Positions 17,161 to 26,309 of a stretch of 64,000 nt of DNA are shown here, piece after piece. The notes beneath the pieces are model-generated. The model worked only from the letters and a program-made list of their open reading frames with translations. It was not told the DNA's origin and did not search any database. The translations under genes were made by a program, and so were the position numbers. Numbering within the stretch: the first letter of the stretch is position 1; every line of letters begins with the position of its first letter. Source of the DNA: Micromonospora echinospora (lineage in GTDB: Bacteria > Actinomycetota > Actinomycetes > Mycobacteriales > Micromonosporaceae); contig NZ_JACHJC010000001.1 of assembly GCF_014203425.1 (NCBI RefSeq), forward strand, positions 310,001 to 374,000. Reading direction: 5' to 3'.

Positions 17161-17796
17161 TCATGCGATGAACTGGAATATCTTGCCGTTCTTCAGCGGC
17201 TGTGGGGTGCCGGTGAAGCGGTGGACGCCGACGGAGAACGGCACGGCGTCGGGAGCGGTGAACGCCTGTTCGGAGAACCCTGCGTCGGCCAGCCATCTTC
17301 GGACAGCCGGTGTCAGGTCGGGTGCTCGTCGTGTTCTGGTCCAGATGACCGTGGCTCCGGCGGCGCAGAGCTGCGGCAGTGCGTGAATGGTGGTGTGGGC
17401 GTCGGCGTCGCTGATGTTGCCCAGTACGCCCGCCATGATGACCAGGTCGGCGGGCACCGCCTGCCGGTATGAGGCGAGGTCACCGGCGTCGGCCTGCGTG
17501 ACGGTCACCGTGTCGAGGCCATCTGCGATTGCTCGGGTCCGGGCCGCAGCGACGTTGCGCGGTTCGTACTCGATCAGCGTGGCGCTGACTCGCCTGGCGT
17601 CCGGGCGCGACGCCAGCACGGCCAGAATGTCGTGACCTTGGCCGGCGCACATGCTGAGCACGGACATCGGTTCGCCAGGTCGCTCATCGAGCCACGCGGC
17701 GATGTGCTGCTGGACCAGCCTCAGTCGGCGTGCCAGGGGCGAGCCGGGATCGGTGTAAGGGCTGTGCCAGGCGTACCAGTCCTTGCCGTCGTTCAT
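17161..17796 (-). CDS. Class I SAM-dependent methyltransferase
   Basis: A 211-aa protein. Motif I is LSMCAGQGHDI around residue 48, the acidic ribose-binding position is IEYEPRN, and QADAGDL and MAGVLGNISDAD follow as motifs II-III. The start ATG 17796 (MNDGKDWYAWH) gives a normal N-terminus. It ends convergently with the exporter. The IS110 gene begins only 20 bp upstream of its start, so its native promoter may have been displaced. Substrate unknown. Confidence 0.75.
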   Translation of the reverse strand: MNDGKDWYAWHSPYTDPGSPLARRLRLVQQHIAAWLDERPGEPMSVLSMCAGQGHDILAVLASRPDARRVSATLIEYEPRNVAAARTRAIADGLDTVTVTQADAGDLASYRQAVPADLVIMAGVLGNISDADAHTTIHALPQLCAAGATVIWTRTRRAPDLTPAVRRWLADAGFSEQAFTAPDAVPFSVGVHRFTGTPQPLKNGKIFQFIA

Positions 17797-17816
17797 GGGC
17801 GCCGAGTCTGCCAGTG

Positions 17817-19058
17817 TCACTGCCCAGCGGCGGGCGCGGGCATGCCGAGCATGGGGAAGGCCTTGCCAGGGTGGTAGAGCTGTCCTGTTGCGAGGCAGTG
17901 GTGCAGGCAGCCGAGGAGCCGGTTGAACAGGTGGCGTAGTGCGGCGGGATGGCGGTCGCCGTGGTCGCGGCGGCGCTGGTAGTGCTGCTTGGCGGGTTCG
18001 GCGTGCGTGGCGGCGACGAAGGCCCACAGATAACCGACAGCGGCAAGCCGATCGTTCTTCACCTTGCGGTGGGTGATGGAGATGCTGCGCCCGGACGCGC
18101 GGGTGACCGGGGCCGCGCCGGCGTAAGCCTTCAGAGCGCGAGGATCGGCGAACCGGGCCCGGTCGTCGCCGATCTCGGCCAGAACGCGGGCACCGGTCAC
18201 GTCGGCCAGACCGGGGAAGCTTGTCACGATCGCGTGGTCCGGGTGCTGGCGGAACGCTTCGCTGGCGGCCCCGGCGAGCGAGTCAACGCTGGCGCACTCG
18301 ACGTTCAGCGTCGCCAGCAGTGCCAGCGCCTGGATGCCCATGGCTTCCTCCACGACGGCCGGCTGACGTAGTTGCGGACGACGCAGCGCCTGCTGCAGCT
18401 CGGCCGCCAGGCCCTCGACGCCGCGCCGTCGGCCGCCGCGGCGTAGGGCGGCGGCGATCCGAGTGGTGGACAGTTTCGCAGCAACTGCGGGTGTGGATGC
18501 GACGGCGAGCACCGCGCGGGCGTCCGCGCTGGTCAGGTAGCCCTTCCTGCCGTTGAACGCGGCGAGGAACGTGGGGAAGTACTCCCGCAGCAGCGACCGC
18601 AGCTCGTTCGAGGCCCGGGTTCGCCGCCAGGTGGCGTCCTGGTGGGCCCGGGCCAGCACCGCGACCGCCTGAACCAGTTCGCTGTCGTGCGGCAGCGGCC
18701 GGTGAGCGTGGGCGTCGGTGCGCAGGATGTTGGCCAGCACCACCGCGTCGGCGTGGTCGGACTTCTTGCGTGACACCGAGTGCCGTTCCCGATAGCGGGC
18801 CACCGCCATCGGGTTGATCGAGTACACCCGCCGCCCGCTTGCGCGTAGCGCCGCAACCAGCAGTCCACGCGGGGTCTCGATCGCCACCGGGATCGGCTGC
18901 TCGGCGTTGTCACCGGCGGCGGCCAGCATTTCGACCAGCGTGGTGAATCCGTCCAAGTCGTCGCCGATACGACCCTTGGCGGCCAGGCGACCGTGCTCGT
19001 CGACCAGGGCAACATCGTGATGCCGTTCCGACCAGTCGATGCCGCAGTACACCGCCAA
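17817..19058 (-). CDS. IS110-family recombinase (transposase), copy 1
   Basis: A 413-aa protein. The N-terminal DEDD RuvC-like domain shows CGIDWSERHHDVALVD and KKSDHADAVVLANI. The C-terminal Tnp domain shows FPGLADVTGARVLAEIGD and PVTRASGRS with the catalytic Ser. IS110 recombinases integrate with an RNA guide encoded in the non-coding end next to the gene; for a leftward gene this should lie at about 19059-19300. I could not define its ends or guides. It differs from the 58076 copy, so it is a separate element. Confidence 0.88.
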   Translation of the reverse strand: MAVYCGIDWSERHHDVALVDEHGRLAAKGRIGDDLDGFTTLVEMLAAAGDNAEQPIPVAIETPRGLLVAALRASGRRVYSINPMAVARYRERHSVSRKKSDHADAVVLANILRTDAHAHRPLPHDSELVQAVAVLARAHQDATWRRTRASNELRSLLREYFPTFLAAFNGRKGYLTSADARAVLAVASTPAVAAKLSTTRIAAALRRGGRRRGVEGLAAELQQALRRPQLRQPAVVEEAMGIQALALLATLNVECASVDSLAGAASEAFRQHPDHAIVTSFPGLADVTGARVLAEIGDDRARFADPRALKAYAGAAPVTRASGRSISITHRKVKNDRLAAVGYLWAFVAATHAEPAKQHYQRRRDHGDRHPAALRHLFNRLLGCLHHCLATGQLYHPGKAFPMLGMPAPAAGQ

Positions 19059-19733
19059 CTCCTACTCCTCCCTCGCCTGCCCATCGGCATGCAACCCTGG
19101 CGGAAACGCGCGGCACCCTAATGACGAGGCTCTGTGGCCTACCCTCCGATGAGCCGTTCGCGATTCCAGCGACCCGCACGGTCCCGGTCTTCGCAGTCAG
19201 AGCTCGTCGGCTCCCGGTATGCGAGGTGTTCGCCGTGCGGGCGGGCTGCCACCACGATCAACATCCTGCCCAAGGTCACGAGGTGGTCCGGCCCCGCCCG
19301 AGGTCCGCCGGTCTTGCACGAGACCTGGCTCGGTCTAGAGGTGTGCAGGCGTGCACTCAGCGAGCCGGACCACCACACGAACGGCTCGCCGAGCCCACGC
19401 TGCCGATCTTTTTGGAGACCTCCAGGGTCAGGTAACGGGCAGGCATCCCGCAGACCTCGGCGGGCCGTTCGGGATTCATTAGGTAACGGGACATCTGACC
19501 ATGGACGCATAACCTTCCCGGTTGCCGACACCGGCCGGCGCAAATCCGGCACCGCCACACGTCAGCCTGGTCACGTGGAACATGCGGCGTGCCGCGCGGC
19601 CCGTTCCGGAGCCAGTGGGCGTCGGCCGCTGACTCCGCCGAGCCGTCCCGGTCACGCCGTGCGGCGTGGGTGCCCCCGACGGCACTACAATCGGGCTCGA
19701 GCGCCGTCGACGACCGCAGGGATCCCTACATTC
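19059..19733. other. 675 bp without a secure gene
   Basis: The left part should hold the non-coding end (possible bridge RNA) of the IS110 copy. Beyond it, frames on both strands are open but show no recognisable domain. From 19734 the EEP hydrolase gene begins. Nothing further can be supported here. Confidence 0.4.
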
Positions 19734-20582
19734 ATGGTTCCGTTCCCCCGACAACCGCCGCCCTCGGTCGGCGAACCATCGGAGCCGCGCGTGGGCGTGG
19801 TTACCTGGAACGTCCAGCGAGCAGCGTCGGCCCGCGCCCGGTCCCAGATGTCGTGGCTGGCCAGCCAGCCGGACGCGGACGTCGTGGTGCTCACCGAGAT
19901 CCCTCGGAGCGGCGCCGCCCACGCCGACGCGCTGCACGCACACGGCTACACGGTGCTCTGCCCGGAACCCGACGGTGACTATCGCGTCCTGGTCGCGGCC
20001 CGCGTCGGCGCCGTGACCCCCGTGGCCGGGCTCTACGCCGGCGAGCTGTCCGGCCGCTTCGTCGCGGCGCGGATCGCCCTGACGGGCCCGACCACGCTCG
20101 GCATCGTGGGGCTCTACGTTCCGTCGCGTGGATCCCGGGAACACCGCAACGTTGCGAAGCGGCTGTTCCAGACCGAGGTCGCGGCGATGCTTCCCCGGCT
20201 CGGCCGGGCCTACCCGGACGCCAGTCCGCTGATCGTCGCGGGAGACCTGAACGTGGTCGAGCCGGGGCACCTGCCCGCACACCGCGTCTTCGGCCAGTGG
20301 GAGTACGACTTCTACCGGGCCTTCGCCGGGGCGGGCCTCATCGACGCGTACCGGCACGTGCACCCTCGGACGGTGGAGCACTCCTGGTACGGCCGGTCCG
20401 GAGCGGGATACCGCTTCGACCACGTCTTCTGCGACGATCCGGGCCTGGTGCTCCGCTGCGCCTACCTGCACGCGCCCCGACGGGCGAAGCTGTCGGACCA
20501 CTCGGCGATGACGGCCACCTTCGGGCTCACGTCCCCGGTCACCGGCCTCCCGCCGGTCAAGGCCGGTCAGGTGGGGGTGTAG
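19734..20582 (+). CDS. Endonuclease/exonuclease/phosphatase-family hydrolase, copy 1
   Basis: A 282-aa EEP-fold protein with metal and catalytic positions in order: TWNVQRA (Asn), VLTEI (Glu), VAGDLNV (Asp/Asn), YRFDHVF (Asp) and LSDHSAM (His). There is no signal peptide, so it is cytosolic. EEP enzymes cleave phosphodiesters or remove phosphate from nucleic acids, lipids or nucleotides. It is paralogous to 21337-22170 and overlaps the convergent Nudix gene by 16 bp. Its place at the edge of a nucleotide/sugar-type gene cluster suggests a small phosphorylated substrate, not DNA; this is inference. Confidence 0.8.
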   Translation: MVPFPRQPPPSVGEPSEPRVGVVTWNVQRAASARARSQMSWLASQPDADVVVLTEIPRSGAAHADALHAHGYTVLCPEPDGDYRVLVAARVGAVTPVAGLYAGELSGRFVAARIALTGPTTLGIVGLYVPSRGSREHRNVAKRLFQTEVAAMLPRLGRAYPDASPLIVAGDLNVVEPGHLPAHRVFGQWEYDFYRAFAGAGLIDAYRHVHPRTVEHSWYGRSGAGYRFDHVFCDDPGLVLRCAYLHAPRRAKLSDHSAMTATFGLTSPVTGLPPVKAGQVGV

Positions 20583-21166
20583 TCCGCCGTCCGGGCCAGC
20601 CAGGCGTCGAGCTTGGCGACGAAGCGGTGCATCTGCGGGTCGTAGACATCGCTGTTCCAATTGACCTCGGTGAGGCCGTACCAGCGCACCGAGCGGAACT
20701 CCCGCGGGTCGGGCCGCACCGGGTCCGTGCGCCGTGCTTCGAGGATGAACCACAGGGTCATGTCCACATGGCTGTGGTGACCCCGCGTCCAGGTCCTGCT
20801 CAGGAAGAACGGATCGTCGCCGAACCGGCTGTGGAAGTCGGCGAGGACCCCGAGTTCCTCCGCGGCCTCGCGGACGACCGTGTGCCGGGGATCCTCGTCC
20901 TCGTCGACGTGACCGCCGGGCAGCAGCCAGCAGTTCGCCTTGAGGTGGTCCACGAGCATGACCGAACGCTCGCGCTCGTCCAGCAATGCGAAGTAGACCG
21001 CGAGGTGACGTGGCGGGTCCGCCGGCGCGTGTCGGCGGAACAACGGCTCGCCGGAGCGCACCCATCCGGTCATCGCCTGCTGGTCGAGCGCTTCCTGCCG
21101 GTCGTACGGCACCACCCGCCTGACGAGGTCAGCGACGATGGCACGGGGCTCCTGACGGGTGAGCAC
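20567..21166 (-). CDS. Nudix hydrolase
   Basis: A 199-aa protein. A complete Nudix box, GGHVDEDEDPRHTVVREAAEELG, lies in the middle (GX5EX7REUXEEXGU pattern satisfied). It is preceded by LLPGGH and flanked by beta strands. Nudix enzymes split nucleoside diphosphates linked to another moiety. A 170-bp gap with a strong hairpin separates it from the upstream EEP gene, so it may have its own promoter. In nucleoside antibiotic pathways such as puromycin, a Nudix enzyme acts with a DegT-type aminotransferase, a combination also present here. Confidence 0.88.
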   Translation of the reverse strand: MLTRQEPRAIVADLVRRVVPYDRQEALDQQAMTGWVRSGEPLFRRHAPADPPRHLAVYFALLDERERSVMLVDHLKANCWLLPGGHVDEDEDPRHTVVREAAEELGVLADFHSRFGDDPFFLSRTWTRGHHSHVDMTLWFILEARRTDPVRPDPREFRSVRWYGLTEVNWNSDVYDPQMHRFVAKLDAWLARTADYTPT

Positions 21167-21280
21167 GACAAATCTCCCACGCGTTGCTCGATGGACCTGG
21201 CCGAATGAACCGGAACCTTACCGTGGGTGGCACGGGGTCGACGGGAGGCGTGGCCGGTATCGGCATGTGGCGCGGGACAG

Positions 21281-21315
21281 CGGAGCCGGACGGGTCTGTG
21301 ACCCGACCGGCTCCG
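21281..21315 (-). terminator. Terminator downstream of EEP copy 2
   Basis: A long hairpin with arms 21281-21295 and 21301-21315 (14 pairs with one A-A mismatch, 5-nt loop), beginning 22 bp after the stop of the leftward gene at 21337. It separates the main cluster transcript from the Nudix gene. Confidence 0.7.
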
Positions 21316-21336
21316 CCAACTCGAGGAGATTCCGGG

Positions 21337-22170
21337 TCAGCCGGGAGTCGCTCCACCGTGTTCCGGGGCGAAGCGCAGAACGGTGCGCACTGCGGCGTGG
21401 TCGCTCAGGTTCTGCCGCCGCGGCGCGTGGTCATAGTCGCTTCCCACCAGCGAGCCCGCTGCGGCGTCGGCGAACGCGTAGTCCAGGCGCTGCGCCCCCA
21501 GCCGGTCGCTGACCCAACTGAATTGGGTGGCTTCGGGATGCAGTGTCCGGTGCGTGTCGCGCACCCCCAGCGCCAGCAGCCCTGCGTAGAACTCGAAGTC
21601 GTGCCGCTCGAACACCGACGCGCAGGGTTGGTCCGTGGAGTCCAGGACGTTGAGGTCGCCGACCACGCAGAAGCCGGGTGTCCGGATCGACGCCAGGTAG
21701 TCCAGACACCGGCGTTGGAAGGCTGCCCGCGCGGTGCTGCTGTCGGGTGTCATCCCGTTGGTCGGTGCGTAGATTGTCACCAGGCGGACCGACCGGCCGG
21801 CGGCGGACAGGTCGACGGCGAGGATGCGCGCGCTGTCCGGCTCGGGCACGACCCGGGCCACGTCGAAGCCCCGGGTCGTCACCGCGGTGACGTACTGCTC
21901 GTCGGGACGGGCGACGGTGCAGACGACGTCGTACCCCTCCTCCCGGAGGGCGTCGAGCAGCGGTCTCGCGCCCTCGCCCGCCCGCAGCTCGGTCAGGGCG
22001 AGGACGTTGCACTGGGTCTCCACCAGCCAGCTGGCGAGAGGCCGGGCCCGGCTAGCGCCGGCGCTCTGCACGTTGAGTGCGCAGACGCGCAGCTCCTCAC
22101 CAGCGACGCTCTCGTCGACCGCCGCCGTGGGGGCGAATCCGAACAGGGCGCCCTGCATGGCGTCACCCAT
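21337..22170 (-). CDS. Endonuclease/exonuclease/phosphatase-family hydrolase, copy 2
   Basis: A 277-aa EEP-fold protein with the same motif order as copy 1: ALNVQSA, ALTEL, VVGDLNV, QRLDYAF and LSDHAAV. The pair shares a similar N-terminal SRARPLASWL / ARARSQMSWL region, so they are gene duplicates. I chose ATG 22170 because it overlaps the upstream cupin gene stop (TGATG); the longer frame is antisense-like. It is the last gene of the main leftward operon. Confidence 0.8.
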   Translation of the reverse strand: MGDAMQGALFGFAPTAAVDESVAGEELRVCALNVQSAGASRARPLASWLVETQCNVLALTELRAGEGARPLLDALREEGYDVVCTVARPDEQYVTAVTTRGFDVARVVPEPDSARILAVDLSAAGRSVRLVTIYAPTNGMTPDSSTARAAFQRRCLDYLASIRTPGFCVVGDLNVLDSTDQPCASVFERHDFEFYAGLLALGVRDTHRTLHPEATQFSWVSDRLGAQRLDYAFADAAAGSLVGSDYDHAPRRQNLSDHAAVRTVLRFAPEHGGATPG

Positions 22171-22850
22171 CACGACCGCAAGACCGCCGAGGCCGCTCCG
22201 GTGATCGTCGCGACGCGGCCGATCGTCTCGTCCACGCAGGACTCCGACATGCGCTTGCTCGCTCTCTGCTCCGGGCTCTCCTGGGCAGCACCGTACACCC
22301 AGAAGGATCCACCGGCCGCGCGATCGAGGATGAGGAACCGGTTCTTGGCGGCCGGCCCCCGCAGCAGGAGGGAGATGGTGTCGGCCTCGGCCTGGACGGT
22401 GTGCACGCTGGTGTGGTGCAGGGCGTAACTGTCGCCCGGACCCTCGATCCGCTCGTGCACCGCCACCAGGCTGTCCGGGTCGGTGTCCTCGCCGAACTGC
22501 TGGTCGTTGCCGAAGATGCGGTGGGTGTACCGGCCACTGAGGATGTACGAGGCGAACGACCAGCGGTGGTTGTGCGGGCGGTCGAAGTAGCCCGACCGGT
22601 AGAGGTGGAGCCGGATGCGCACCTGCGCCGCGCGGTCGTCGTGGAGCACGAGCTTGTCGAGGAAGTCGTAGCGCTCGCACAACTCGCGCAGGCTGCGGTC
22701 GACCCGCAGGTTGTCGAGGAGCCCGGGCAGCAGTTCGGGGTCGTTGACCAGAGCGTCGAAGACGGTCTCACCGCCCCGGACGATCGAGCCGGTGTCCTCC
22801 CAGTCGATCTGTCCGAGAGCGGCGAGGGCGGGATGACGGATGTCGGCCAT
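22170..22850 (-). CDS. Cupin-fold protein
   Basis: A 226-aa protein. Around residue 90, YFDRPHNHRWSFASYILSGRY has the HxH and aromatic spacing of cupin motif 1. LHHTSVHTVQAEADTISLLLRG is a good motif 2 (metal His). Metal-binding cupins can be dioxygenases, isomerases or sugar-modifying enzymes. AGGAGG lies 9 nt before the ATG. It sits between the formyltransferase fusion (27-bp gap) and EEP copy 2. Exact reaction unknown. Confidence 0.65.
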   Translation of the reverse strand: MADIRHPALAALGQIDWEDTGSIVRGGETVFDALVNDPELLPGLLDNLRVDRSLRELCERYDFLDKLVLHDDRAAQVRIRLHLYRSGYFDRPHNHRWSFASYILSGRYTHRIFGNDQQFGEDTDPDSLVAVHERIEGPGDSYALHHTSVHTVQAEADTISLLLRGPAAKNRFLILDRAAGGSFWVYGAAQESPEQRASKRMSESCVDETIGRVATITGAASAVLRS

Positions 22851-22877
22851 CGGGTCGTTCCTCCTGTTCGAAGCGGT

Positions 22878-24218
22878 TCAAGCGGCGTACGGCGAGGCGT
22901 CCAGCAGCCGCTTGAGATGGGGGTGCAGGCGGTAATACCGGGTGCCGCCAGCGGCCGGCTGCGGCGTTGTGTCGGGCAGCTCGCCGTGGCGTGCCACGTG
23001 CGCGGCGGCGGCCAGCAGTAGCGCCACCTGTGCGGCCTTGACCCTGGCCCGCAGGGTCGGTGCGGGCCCCGGCGCGACCGGCACGCTGGCGATGATCTCG
23101 CCGGTGTCCGCACTGGCCCGGACCCGGTGCACGGTGCACACCACCGGGTCGTTGTTCAGCAGGGCCCAGCCCACCGCGTCCATCCCGCGGTAGTCGGGCA
23201 GCGCGCCGTTGTGTGCGTTGATCGCGCCGAGCCGAACGCCGGCCAGCACCCGCATCGGGACGACCGGCATGCCCAGCAGGACCACCAGGTCCGCGCGGTG
23301 GCGGCGCAGCACGTCGGCGAGCTCGTCAAAGTCGACGGCGGCGCACTCGGTCACCGCCGGGGGCGCGGTCGCCGGCGCTGGGTCGTCCGGCGGCTCCGGC
23401 GGGTACCAGGCCTGTGCGTAGCCGGAGTCGAGGGCCGTTCCGGGGTTCGTGGCCTCGTACCAGCACACCGCCGCGACTGGGAGCCCGGCGCTGGCTGCGG
23501 CCCCGAGGAACCGGCGGGCGCCGCCGGACCCCCGGCCGGCGACGACCACGATCCGCGCCGACGCCGACGTGGGCACCGTCGGCACGCCGAGGTCAGGCGC
23601 ACCGGCTGCAGCGGCGGAAACCGAGCGCCGGTCCAGGCGCGCCGCCAGCTGCGCGCTGCCGTCGCGGACGAGCCGGGCGGCGAGCCGGAGCAGCCCGGCC
23701 AGGCGGGGTACGTCCCAGCTCTCGCGCTCCGGTCCCGATGCCTCGGTGCGGCGCAGCCACACCGCGCCGAGCAGCTTGCACGCGGCGTTGAGATACCGGG
23801 GATCCCCGTGCCGGAGGTGCTGGCGCGCCCAGTGTGCCGCCAGGACCAGCCATCCCTCGGCCAGCGCGGGCGTGAGCCCGGCGAGCCTCGCCGCCACCGG
23901 TGGCACCCACAGGCCGGCGGTCTCGACGTGGTGCAGCAGCGTCACGTCCGGTCCCGTCACGGCCCGGGCCTTCGACTCCGGCGAGCTGATCCGGTGCCCG
24001 GCCACCGCCCGGTGGAAGGCAGCCAGGTCCGCCGTTCCGTCCAGTCGCCACAGCCTGGCCGCCAGGGCGGCCGCCGCGACACCGTCGGTCGGGGGTTCGG
24101 CGGCCTCCGCGCCCGGGACGGCCCGGAGAATCTGCTCGGGCGCGACGTCGCCGTCGACCGCGGGTCGCAGCGGATAACGGGTGGGCCGCACGCTTTCCGC
24201 CCGGGCGGCACCAGTCAT
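22878..24218 (-). CDS. Formyltransferase-domain protein with large unknown N-terminal domain
   Basis: A 446-aa protein from ATG 24218, which overlaps the DegT gene stop (ATGA). Residues 1 to about 215 are Ala/Leu/Arg-rich and helical with no family I recognise. From about 220 a Rossmann-like formyl_trans_N fold begins (RIVVVAGRGSGG), with the catalytic Asn-His pair in INAHNGALPDYRG and Asp in ADTGEII. These match the N-His-Asp triad of methionyl-tRNA and sugar-amine formyltransferases using 10-formyl-THF. Next to a sugar-type DegT aminotransferase, N-formylation of a newly made amine is the natural guess. The usual C-terminal tRNA-binding domain is absent. Confidence 0.75.
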   Translation of the reverse strand: MTGAARAESVRPTRYPLRPAVDGDVAPEQILRAVPGAEAAEPPTDGVAAAALAARLWRLDGTADLAAFHRAVAGHRISSPESKARAVTGPDVTLLHHVETAGLWVPPVAARLAGLTPALAEGWLVLAAHWARQHLRHGDPRYLNAACKLLGAVWLRRTEASGPERESWDVPRLAGLLRLAARLVRDGSAQLAARLDRRSVSAAAAGAPDLGVPTVPTSASARIVVVAGRGSGGARRFLGAAASAGLPVAAVCWYEATNPGTALDSGYAQAWYPPEPPDDPAPATAPPAVTECAAVDFDELADVLRRHRADLVVLLGMPVVPMRVLAGVRLGAINAHNGALPDYRGMDAVGWALLNNDPVVCTVHRVRASADTGEIIASVPVAPGPAPTLRARVKAAQVALLLAAAAHVARHGELPDTTPQPAAGGTRYYRLHPHLKRLLDASPYAA

Positions 24219-25447
24219 CGCGCGACCGCGCCGGAAACCTTGTTCAGGGCGGCGAGATAGCCCTCGACCAGTTCCTCGTCCCCCTCGTAGCCCCAGATCG
24301 GGATCTTCAGGAAGACGTCCTGGAAGCTCCGCACCCCCGGCAGCGACGCCGCCGCCACTTGCTCGGGTTTCCACGGGGCGAACGAATCGCGCCGCGCGAA
24401 GAGCGGTTCGCCGCTGATGTCCCGGGTGGAGCCGGGTGCGTCGACCTCAGTCGCCCCCTCCGCCACGGCCAGCGCGACGAAATCGTCCCGCGTCACCGTG
24501 GCCGCCTCCGGGCAGAATCGCAGGCCGGTGACGTATAGGCCGTGCCGGCCCCGGTCCTCGGGCACCAGCACCGGCGTGACCACGGGATTGTCGGCAAGTT
24601 CCTGACGGACCCGGGACAGCACGCCCCGCCGGCGGGCCTCGATCTTGTCGGCCTGTGCCAGTTGGTGCAGGCCGATGGCCGCGCCGAGGGTCGTCATCCG
24701 ATGCTTCAGTCCCATCCCGGTGAACGCGAAGGGGTAGTACTCGGCGCTTGAGTCGATCTCGCTGAGGCACCGCTTGTTGTAGTGGCCATACAGCAGGGCC
24801 AACTCGCGGTAACGGTCGTTCGAGGTGACCAGCACTCCCCCCTCGCCGGTCGTGATGGCCTTCTGGTTGGTGGAGAAGACCGCCATGTCGCCGAAGGTGC
24901 CGACCCGGGAGCCGCCCCAGGACGCGAAGTGGGCGTGCGAGCAGTCCTCGAACAGCAGCAGGTCATGGCTGCGGCAGAAGGCGACGATCTCGTCCATCGG
25001 GCAGGGGTTGCCCCACATGTGAGTGACTATCACGGCCCGGACGTTCGGGGCAAGCTTCGCGGCGAGGCTGTCGGCCGTCACGTTGCCGTGGTCGTCCGCG
25101 TCGGCGAAGATCACCTCGACGCCGTCGTAGGCGAACGGCGAGGCGGTGGCCAGGAAGGTATACGCCGGGGCGAGCACTGCGTCACCGGGCCGGAGCCCGG
25201 CGATCCGGGACATGGCGTGGATGGCCGCCGTCCCGGAGCTGAACGAGATGGCGTAGGGCGTCCCCACGAAGTGGGCGAACGCCGCCTCGTACTCGCCGAT
25301 GACGCCCCGCGCGTCGCGGTCGGAGAGCGACCGGTGCATCTGGTCCGACACCGCCCGCTCTAGGCTCGGGTCAATGATCGGCCACCGGTAGTGCGGGCCG
25401 GGGATGTCCATGGTCTTCGGTCCGCCGTGCGCGGCGAGTGCCGTCAT
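24215..25447 (-). CDS. DegT/DnrJ/EryC1/StrS-family PLP aminotransferase
   Basis: A 410-aa protein. FSSGTAAIHAMSRIAG is the PLP-phosphate region, EDCSHAHFA holds the PLP-ring Asp, and FSTNQKAITTGEGGVL holds the Schiff-base Lys. The opening AHGGPKT and later GLKHRMTTLGAAIGLHQL are standard for enzymes that aminate keto-sugars (or cyclitols) from Glu/Gln. Start and stop both overlap neighbours (ATGA), giving tight coupling with the kinase and the formyltransferase. Confidence 0.9.
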   Translation of the reverse strand: MTALAAHGGPKTMDIPGPHYRWPIIDPSLERAVSDQMHRSLSDRDARGVIGEYEAAFAHFVGTPYAISFSSGTAAIHAMSRIAGLRPGDAVLAPAYTFLATASPFAYDGVEVIFADADDHGNVTADSLAAKLAPNVRAVIVTHMWGNPCPMDEIVAFCRSHDLLLFEDCSHAHFASWGGSRVGTFGDMAVFSTNQKAITTGEGGVLVTSNDRYRELALLYGHYNKRCLSEIDSSAEYYPFAFTGMGLKHRMTTLGAAIGLHQLAQADKIEARRRGVLSRVRQELADNPVVTPVLVPEDRGRHGLYVTGLRFCPEAATVTRDDFVALAVAEGATEVDAPGSTRDISGEPLFARRDSFAPWKPEQVAAASLPGVRSFQDVFLKIPIWGYEGDEELVEGYLAALNKVSGAVAR

Positions 25448-26262
25448 GCCGTTGCCTCCTTGGAGTAAGCCGATCTGTCCTGCCCGGTCGTCTCTCCCAC
25501 CGTGGCCAGGGCCGCCGTGACCAGGGCGGACACCCGACCCCGGGTCTCATCCACCGGCTCTCCGGCGCCAATCGTGAGCACCGGCCACCGGTATTCGCGG
25601 GCCAACTGCTCCAGCAGCTGCATTCCCTGCTCCTGGTACGTCACGAAGGAGGCCCGGTTGAGCTCGGTGTAGCCGGCGTGCATGCCCAGCTCGCTGGCAC
25701 GGAACCCGCGGCCCTGCCGGTCGTAGAGCATGCCGGCGTCGGCGCTGAGCAGGACGACCACGTCCGGTTTCCGCACCTCGGCGAAGATCGTCTCCAGGTC
25801 GTGACGCTGGTAGCCCTGCAGGAGCAGCTTCGACCAGAACTTATAGAGCCAGCCGTCAACGACCACGTCGTGTCCCGCGCGCAGCAGCGGCTCCAACACG
25901 TTCGTCGCGTGCGCCGTGAACCAGGCCGCCTGCACGGACACCCAGAACGAGTCGGGCAGATCCGTGCTGTCACCGCTGTGCCACAGCACCGTCGACAGGT
26001 GTTCCATGAGCTTCGCCGCGTAGCCGGAGGTGCCGGAAATCTGCCGTCGGGACACGAAAACCAGGGGCCGCCCCGGCTCGGGGGCCGGCCGTGCCACCAG
26101 GGCAGCGACGGCCTCGTCGTACGTCAGGGCACCCAGTGCACCGGCGAGGGTGGTCTTGCCGATACCGTCCGGGCCCTCCAGGGCGATGAACCGTCCGGGC
26201 AGTGTTTGCGAGTGATCCGACCGTCGGCGGCCGGGCCGGCCAGAGGACTCGTCCACGGTCAT
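25444..26262 (-). CDS. Thymidylate-kinase-like P-loop kinase
   Basis: A 272-aa protein. FIALEGPDGIGKTT is the P-loop of the TMP kinase family, DGWLYKFW lies where the family DR motif would be, and the LID-like Arg-rich segment is YDRQGRGFRASELG. It is 60 or so residues longer than ordinary Tmk, and the DR(Y/F) motif is altered, so it may phosphorylate a modified nucleotide or another small molecule instead of dTMP. ATG 26262 with AAAGGAA upstream is preferred to the 26316 start. Confidence 0.75.
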   Translation of the reverse strand: MTVDESSGRPGRRRSDHSQTLPGRFIALEGPDGIGKTTLAGALGALTYDEAVAALVARPAPEPGRPLVFVSRRQISGTSGYAAKLMEHLSTVLWHSGDSTDLPDSFWVSVQAAWFTAHATNVLEPLLRAGHDVVVDGWLYKFWSKLLLQGYQRHDLETIFAEVRKPDVVVLLSADAGMLYDRQGRGFRASELGMHAGYTELNRASFVTYQEQGMQLLEQLAREYRWPVLTIGAGEPVDETRGRVSALVTAALATVGETTGQDRSAYSKEATA

Positions 26263-26309
26263 ACGGGTTCCTTTCTCAGGGGTGCGGCGAGGCGGTGGTC
26301 GCAGCCTGG

